From Thalassobellus sp050294475 (GTDB lineage Bacteria > Bacteroidota > Bacteroidia > Flavobacteriales > Flavobacteriaceae): a DNA stretch of 64,000 nucleotides. How positions within the stretch are numbered: the stretch's first letter is position 1; the number at the start of each line of letters is the position of its first letter. The position numbers and the translations under genes were made by a program. Positions 59,809 to 64,000 of this stretch are shown piece after piece. The notes under the pieces are model-generated. The model was not told the origin of the DNA. It saw nothing but the letters and a program-made list of their open reading frames with translations, and searched no databases. Where the stretch lies: the NCBI GenBank assembly GCA_050294475.1, contig JBNKOE010000024.1, positions 62,001 to 126,000 of the forward strand, written 5' to 3'.

Positions 59809-62375
59809 CGTTGTTTTTCTCTTATATTTTTAGCTCTAAAAACACCATCTGACGCTTGTAAAAGTTTATTTTTTAGTGCTTCTGGAAAATTTGGGTTGTC
59901 GCTTAAAAATTGTTCTAATGTTACATAAGCATCATTGGATGTGTAATTTCCTATGGTGGCATTTAACCAAGATTTAGGAAAAAATATATCGCCTGTAAGT
60001 TGTATTTCTTCAACCAAATTTAAATACATTCTTAAATGTTTTTGAGCTGATTGTTGACATAACGGATGATTTATATTATACAAGGCCGAAACTACCCAGC
60101 TTTCTTTTTCTCTATTTTCAGCTTTAGCTAAAGATAATACAAATTCGTCTCTTATTTTTTCATCCTTAGATAATGAAGGTAATAAAAACTGAAAACGTTT
60201 TTTCCTATCTGGGTTTCTTATACCTTTTAATGCTGCTTGTAAAATACTATCTGCTTTAGGATGGTTATAGATTGCTAATGTTACCGCTAAACTTGTATAA
60301 TCGTTTTCATTTAAACGCAAACCCTTAATGGATAATGATTTATTCCAAATTGCATATAACTGATCTTTTCCTTTTTCAGAATAAGCGATACTTTTAAATA
60401 AATTAAAAAGTGTTTTTTTATAGCTAGATGAAAAATCATTATTTCGTAATTGTTTATTTAATAACGATTCTAACTTTTTTCCAATAACGTCTCTATCTTT
60501 TGCTGAAATAAAATTCCAATAAATGGCATTTGTTTTACCAATAATGGTATTTAAAATAAGTTCTTCTTTTTCTGAAGCAATGCCTTTTATTAAAATATTT
60601 AAAGCGGTTTTAGGTGCTATATTTGCCGATAATACATTTTCATATAAATTAATATAACTATAGCCTCTGGCTAAATCATCTTTTATATTTGGAATATCGT
60701 TAACATTTAAATTATTAATAGGAAATACACCATAACCAAATGCATCATAATTATATATAATTGATTGTGGTTTTGGTAATCCAATAACTGTATTTAAAGC
60801 TTGTGTTTGCTTATTTAACTTTACAGGTATCACTTTTACACTATCCTTATAAACCAAACCTATTTTAAAAACTTGAGGCCAAATATATTTGCTTCCATCT
60901 TCTGCTTTTTGAGTAATTTCAAAATGTTCAATTTTATTATTTTTATAAGTAATATCATCTGAAATTATAGGTCTTCCTGATTTATACACCCAGACATCGC
61001 TCCATGCTTTTAAATCTTCTTTTGTTTCTGCATCTAAACGTTTTACTAAATTATCCCAGTCGGCATTACCATAAGCATTGGTTTTTATATAATTACGCAT
61101 ACCTTTTCTAAAAGGCTCTGCACCTACTAATGCTTCTAATTGACGCATCATTATTGGAGCTTTATTATATATAATGCGTCCGTAAAGCGTACCTGCGTTT
61201 TTTAAATTATCTAACTGCTGTTTTATTGGTGTTGCGCCTTTTGTTCTATCTTCACTATAAGCACTTGCATAATGCTCAGTCATAAAATTTAATTGATGAT
61301 TAACATCGGGAAACGATTTACGAGTTACTTTATCTGCCAAAAAATTAGCAAAAACTTCTTTTAACCAAACATCATCAAACCAATTCATGGTTACTAAATC
61401 GCCAAACCACATGTGTGCTGTTTCGTGAGCAATTAAATGGCAACGGTTTAATTCCTGATTTTGTGTTGCATTATCATCTAAAAACAAAGACGATTCGCGA
61501 TATTGTATAGCACCAACATGCTCCATTCCTCCATACTGAAACCCTGGAATGGCAGCAAAATCTAATTTTTGAAATGGAAATTTATACTTTGTATAATCTT
61601 CTAAAAATAAGACAGACTCATTATGAAGTTTAAAAATTTCATTAGTACTAGCTTTTATTTTTTCTTTATCATTTTCACGATAAAGCATATACATATTTAA
61701 ATTGCCTAAATGTTTATTTGCCTCATTAAAAATACCAGCAACAAAGGAAAACAAATAGGTACTCATAACGTCTGATTTCTTAAACTTATACCTAATAAAA
61801 TCACCTTTATCTTCTTTAAAATCTAAGTTAGAACCGCATAGCACTTTCCAATCTTTAGGCGCAGTAATATCCAATACATAATTTGCTTTTATATTTGGCT
61901 GATCAAAACAAGGAAACAAAGTACTTGCTCTATCAGGAACTAAAAGCGTGTATAAATAATCATCATTTCTGTTAAGTGACAATTCGCCTGCATCAAACTG
62001 AATATTAATAGTATTTGCACCAATTTTTAAATATTCAGTGTCTATAATAAGATGTTCTTGTTGATGATTAACAGGAATTTGTTTTTTATTAACCAAAACG
62101 TTTTTAATATGTGAACTATTCTCATTAAAATCTAAATACAACGGTTGTTCTAAATTATTAATTTTCAAGTTTAAATCCAGTACCGAAGTAATACTTTGCG
62201 CCTTACTTTCTGGTATTTTAAATGATAAATTATAAACAACATTATCTACTTGTTGCTTTCTATAATTGGCTAAATCAAGAGAAATACCTGGAGCCAATAA
62301 AGTCTTTTGCTTTGTTTTTGTATTACAAGAAACGAGTAAAAACAAATTCAAAATAATTATTAAAATATGCTTCAT
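59805..62375 (-). CDS. M1 family aminopeptidase lipoprotein
   Basis: An 856-residue zinc metallopeptidase. The lipoprotein signal LFLLVSC places the lipidated Cys at 17. The catalytic centre is HETAH (317-321) with E340 in WLKEVFANFLADK; the substrate motif is GGMEH (282-286), where most M1 enzymes have GxMEN. A long helical C-terminal domain follows, as in aminopeptidase N. It probably trims peptides at the membrane outside the cytoplasm. It overlaps the DUF58 gene by 4 bases. Confidence 0.93.
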   Translation of the reverse strand: MKHILIIILNLFLLVSCNTKTKQKTLLAPGISLDLANYRKQQVDNVVYNLSFKIPESKAQSITSVLDLNLKINNLEQPLYLDFNENSSHIKNVLVNKKQIPVNHQQEHLIIDTEYLKIGANTINIQFDAGELSLNRNDDYLYTLLVPDRASTLFPCFDQPNIKANYVLDITAPKDWKVLCGSNLDFKEDKGDFIRYKFKKSDVMSTYLFSFVAGIFNEANKHLGNLNMYMLYRENDKEKIKASTNEIFKLHNESVLFLEDYTKYKFPFQKLDFAAIPGFQYGGMEHVGAIQYRESSLFLDDNATQNQELNRCHLIAHETAHMWFGDLVTMNWFDDVWLKEVFANFLADKVTRKSFPDVNHQLNFMTEHYASAYSEDRTKGATPIKQQLDNLKNAGTLYGRIIYNKAPIMMRQLEALVGAEPFRKGMRNYIKTNAYGNADWDNLVKRLDAETKEDLKAWSDVWVYKSGRPIISDDITYKNNKIEHFEITQKAEDGSKYIWPQVFKIGLVYKDSVKVIPVKLNKQTQALNTVIGLPKPQSIIYNYDAFGYGVFPINNLNVNDIPNIKDDLARGYSYINLYENVLSANIAPKTALNILIKGIASEKEELILNTIIGKTNAIYWNFISAKDRDVIGKKLESLLNKQLRNNDFSSSYKKTLFNLFKSIAYSEKGKDQLYAIWNKSLSIKGLRLNENDYTSLAVTLAIYNHPKADSILQAALKGIRNPDRKKRFQFLLPSLSKDEKIRDEFVLSLAKAENREKESWVVSALYNINHPLCQQSAQKHLRMYLNLVEEIQLTGDIFFPKSWLNATIGNYTSNDAYVTLEQFLSDNPNFPEALKNKLLQASDGVFRAKNIREKQR

Positions 62376-62404
62376 TTTAAAAAACTAATAAGTACAAAAA
62401 ATTA

Positions 62405-62431
62405 AAAGGCATAGTTATAAACCATGCCTTT
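62405..62431 (-). terminator. Intrinsic terminator after clpP
   Basis: AAAGGCAT and ATGCCTTT make an 8-bp stem around AGTTATAAACC, with TTTTAATTTTTTG following on the minus strand. It lies 22 bases after the clpP stop. Confidence 0.8.
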
Positions 62432-62453
62432 ATATATTCATTTTTAAAATATT

Positions 62454-62996
62454 TTATAAAATACCATCAACAATACCATAGGCAACAGATTCTTGAGCGC
62501 CCATCCAATGGTCTCGATTAAAATCTTTCATTATTTTATCAAAAGTTTGTCCACAGTTATCGGCTAATATTTGTGCACTTAATTCTTTTGTAATTATAAT
62601 TTCTTTAGCAGTAATTTCAATATCACTTGCTTGTCCGCGAGCACCACCACTAGGTTGATGAATCATAACACGTGCATGTGGTTGTATAAAACGCTTACCT
62701 TTTTGTCCTGCTGACAATATAAGAGAACCCATAGAAGCTGCAAAACCTGTACAAATTGTAGACACTTGACTGTTAAGTGATTTTATACAATCGTAAATAG
62801 CAAAACCAGATGTTACATAACCTCCAGGACTGTTAATATATAATTGAATATCAAAATTGTTCAAAGTATCTAAATACATTAATCTATCAATAACATGCTT
62901 TGCAGATTTATCATCAACCTGCCCCCATAAAAAAACTTTACGCTGTTCTAATAATTTGCTATCAATAGCATCTTGTACTTTTAGTTTATCACTCAT
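62454..62996 (-). CDS. clpP: ATP-dependent Clp protease proteolytic subunit
   Basis: A serine protease of 180 residues. The catalytic Ser lies in GFAASMGSLILSAG, the His in ARVMIHQPSGGARGQ, and an Asp in FNRDHWMGAQES. YINSPGGYVTSGFAIYD is the typical oxyanion-side motif. It is shorter than most ClpP (about 195-220) and has a different N-terminus. clpX is not next to it. It forms the barrel that degrades unfolded proteins with an AAA+ partner. It lies after trxA, across a terminator. Confidence 0.9.
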   Translation of the reverse strand: MSDKLKVQDAIDSKLLEQRKVFLWGQVDDKSAKHVIDRLMYLDTLNNFDIQLYINSPGGYVTSGFAIYDCIKSLNSQVSTICTGFAASMGSLILSAGQKGKRFIQPHARVMIHQPSGGARGQASDIEITAKEIIITKELSAQILADNCGQTFDKIMKDFNRDHWMGAQESVAYGIVDGIL

Positions 62997-63023
62997 TTGT
63001 TTTTAATTTTTATCTAAAATAAA

Positions 63024-63052
63024 AAAAGGTTTACCAATATGGCAAACCTTTT
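63024..63052 (-). terminator. Intrinsic terminator between trxA and clpP
   Basis: AAAAGGTTT and AAACCTTTT form a perfect 9-bp stem around ACCAATATGGC, with a T-run after it on the minus strand. It lies 22 bases after the trxA stop. Confidence 0.8.
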
Positions 63053-63074
63053 CAATTTTCTTTTTATTTAACTT

Positions 63075-63392
63075 TTATAAAAGTCCGTCAATAGCATCTG
63101 TGTAGGCATTTTTAGGTGCTACACCAACTTGTCTACCAACAACTTCGCCGTTTTGAAAAACTAAAACCGTAGGAATGTTACGCACACCATATTTGGCAGC
63201 AAACTCTTGATTTGCATCTACATCAACTTTACCAACTACAGCTTTACCATCATATTCTTCACTTATTTGTTCAATAATTGGTCCAACCATTCTACACGGT
63301 CCACACCAAGCTGCCCAAAAGTCAACTAATACAGGCTTATCACTCTTTAGTACTGTTTCCTCAAACGTCGCATCTGTTATTTCTAATGCCAT
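63075..63392 (-). CDS. trxA: Thioredoxin
   Basis: A 105-residue thioredoxin with the active site WAAWCGPCRMVGP and the cis-Pro loop RNIPTVLVF. The length and motifs are canonical. It reduces protein disulfides in the cytoplasm and can supply electrons to CysH-type reductases such as the one at 16901-17521, although the genes are far apart. Confidence 0.96.
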   Translation of the reverse strand: MALEITDATFEETVLKSDKPVLVDFWAAWCGPCRMVGPIIEQISEEYDGKAVVGKVDVDANQEFAAKYGVRNIPTVLVFQNGEVVGRQVGVAPKNAYTDAIDGLL

Positions 63393-63433
63393 AATATTTA
63401 TATTTTAATATGTTCTTAATTCGTTTTAACAAC

Positions 63434-63441
63434 ACAAAATT
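63434..63441 (-). promoter_or_regulatory. Candidate promoter -7 box for trxA
   Basis: On the minus strand TAATTTTG fits TAnnTTTG, 41 bases upstream of the trxA start codon. A -33 TTTG at the expected distance is not found. Confidence 0.4.
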
Positions 63442-63539
63442 AGTCAAAAAAAACTTTAAAGCTTACACCCTAACAATTTGTTTTACCTATAACTATATTG
63501 TTTTAAGTTATTTTTAATTTTTGGGCGCATAAAACAGGC

Positions 63540-64000
63540 TTATTTAAGTTTATCAGGATTCTTACCTAATTTTTTAGATTCTGATGTTACTCGTCTTTCT
63601 AATTTTTTGATATCTTCTTCTGCTGGTAATTCTTCTGGTCTTATTCCTCGTTCTTTCAACAAACCCCTAACACCTAAATTATTTTTAACATGTTCTGCTG
63701 AAATACTTTGTCCTTTTATTAATCCTTTTTCTTTGGTATTAAAAACAGTAATTTCAGTAGCAAAATCTTTGGCTTTTATAGTAATTGTAGGTAAAAAATC
63801 AGCTAAAGCTCTAGTCTGAGGCACGTTTAATTTCTTCTTCATTTCTCTTGTAGACCTTCCAAATAAAGCTTGGTCTCCTTTACTTCTTATTAATCCAAAA
63901 TCCTTATCACTACCTGTTCTTTCATAAATTAATTCAGATAATTCTTTTTCAGATAATGTAAGTTTTTGTCTCGCTTGTAATCGTTCCCAATCTTTAATAC
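63540..64000 (-). CDS. dinD: DNA-damage-inducible protein D-like, C-terminal part (5' end outside window)
   Basis: The minus frame is open to the right edge of the window; an ATG at 63842 is internal. Visible text: DWERLQARQKLTLSEKELSE, FGLIRSKGDQALFGRST, KKKLNVPQTRALADFLPTI, TIKAKDFATEITVFN, then ISAEHVKNNLGVRGLLKERG and RPEELPAEEDIKKLERRV. The order (an LxxARQKLxxSE motif, an ITVFN segment, a stretch like HVxNNxxVR, and a C-terminal LPAEEDIKKLE) is that of DinD. In E. coli, DinD is an SOS-induced inhibitor of RecA-mediated strand exchange. 154 residues are in view. Confidence 0.8.
   Translation of the reverse strand, partial: IKDWERLQARQKLTLSEKELSELIYERTGSDKDFGLIRSKGDQALFGRSTREMKKKLNVPQTRALADFLPTITIKAKDFATEITVFNTKEKGLIKGQSISAEHVKNNLGVRGLLKERGIRPEELPAEEDIKKLERRVTSESKKLGKNPDKLK

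Noticed and set aside
1..64000. CRISPR array, prophage, integron or IS element
   Set aside because: No regularly spaced repeats, integrase, transposase or phage gene block was seen; the phage-like text at 51727-52722 is a single gene with a signal peptide.

Overview
The window looks like a chromosome segment from a flavobacterium (Bacteroidota, Flavobacteriaceae), probably marine. The evidence is low-GC DNA, a type IX secretion C-terminal sorting domain, several promoters of the Bacteroidota form TTTG-N19-TAnnTTTG, the N-acyl-ornithine form of arginine synthesis, a MetX-aspartokinase-homoserine dehydrogenase fusion, and intergenic hairpin repeats. No rRNA, CRISPR array, transposase or prophage was seen. 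Almost everything is on the minus strand and in operons. No single block stands out as a wholly new system. The unusual points are gene fusions, split genes, operator architecture and repeat families.

1-3.9 kb: 3' end of acetate kinase, a DUF2807-like lipoprotein, a PagL-like lipid A deacylase and metF. 3.9-8.2 kb: methionine synthase split into two genes (homocysteine module; folate/B12/AdoMet modules) with a four-helix-bundle (S23-type) gene between them, behind a SAM-I riboswitch. 8.2-18.4 kb: cysteine and sulfate assimilation, with cysM, cysE, a ferredoxin-NADP reductase, siroheme synthesis, a sulfite reductase carrying a C-terminal HEPN-like domain, cysN, cysD, cysH, a DUF2061 protein and an Rrf2 regulator. 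18.4-24.7 kb: homoserine activation and sulfhydrylation (metZ, metX-thrA fusion, metY) behind a second SAM-I riboswitch. Together these genes carry sulfate to sulfide, cysteine and methionine.

24.7-29.5 kb: a conserved hypothetical protein, leuA and leuB on the plus strand, then a 680-base stretch with a terminator, a dispersed repeat and a gene remnant. 29.5-41.9 kb: a large arginine/proline cluster (argH, argE, argB, argF', a PaiB-like/GNAT pair, proB, proA, argD, proC, argC, argG and a GNAT likely to start the pathway). A candidate operator lies inside the spacer of its promoter.

42-46 kb: a lipoprotein, a TPR histidine kinase with its LuxR-type response regulator, and a 48-residue lipoprotein. 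46.3-51.5 kb: two LacI regulators, a HAD phosphatase, and KDPG aldolase with KDG kinase. The second LacI gene starts behind a promoter whose -7 box lies inside a 30-base perfect palindrome. 51.7-58.5 kb: two secreted surface proteins and two sensor kinases. 58.7-64 kb: tRNA-Asp, a DUF58 protein, an M1 aminopeptidase lipoprotein, ClpP, thioredoxin, and the C-terminal part of a DinD-like protein.

All assignments come from reading motifs and context. No database search, alignment or folding program was run.
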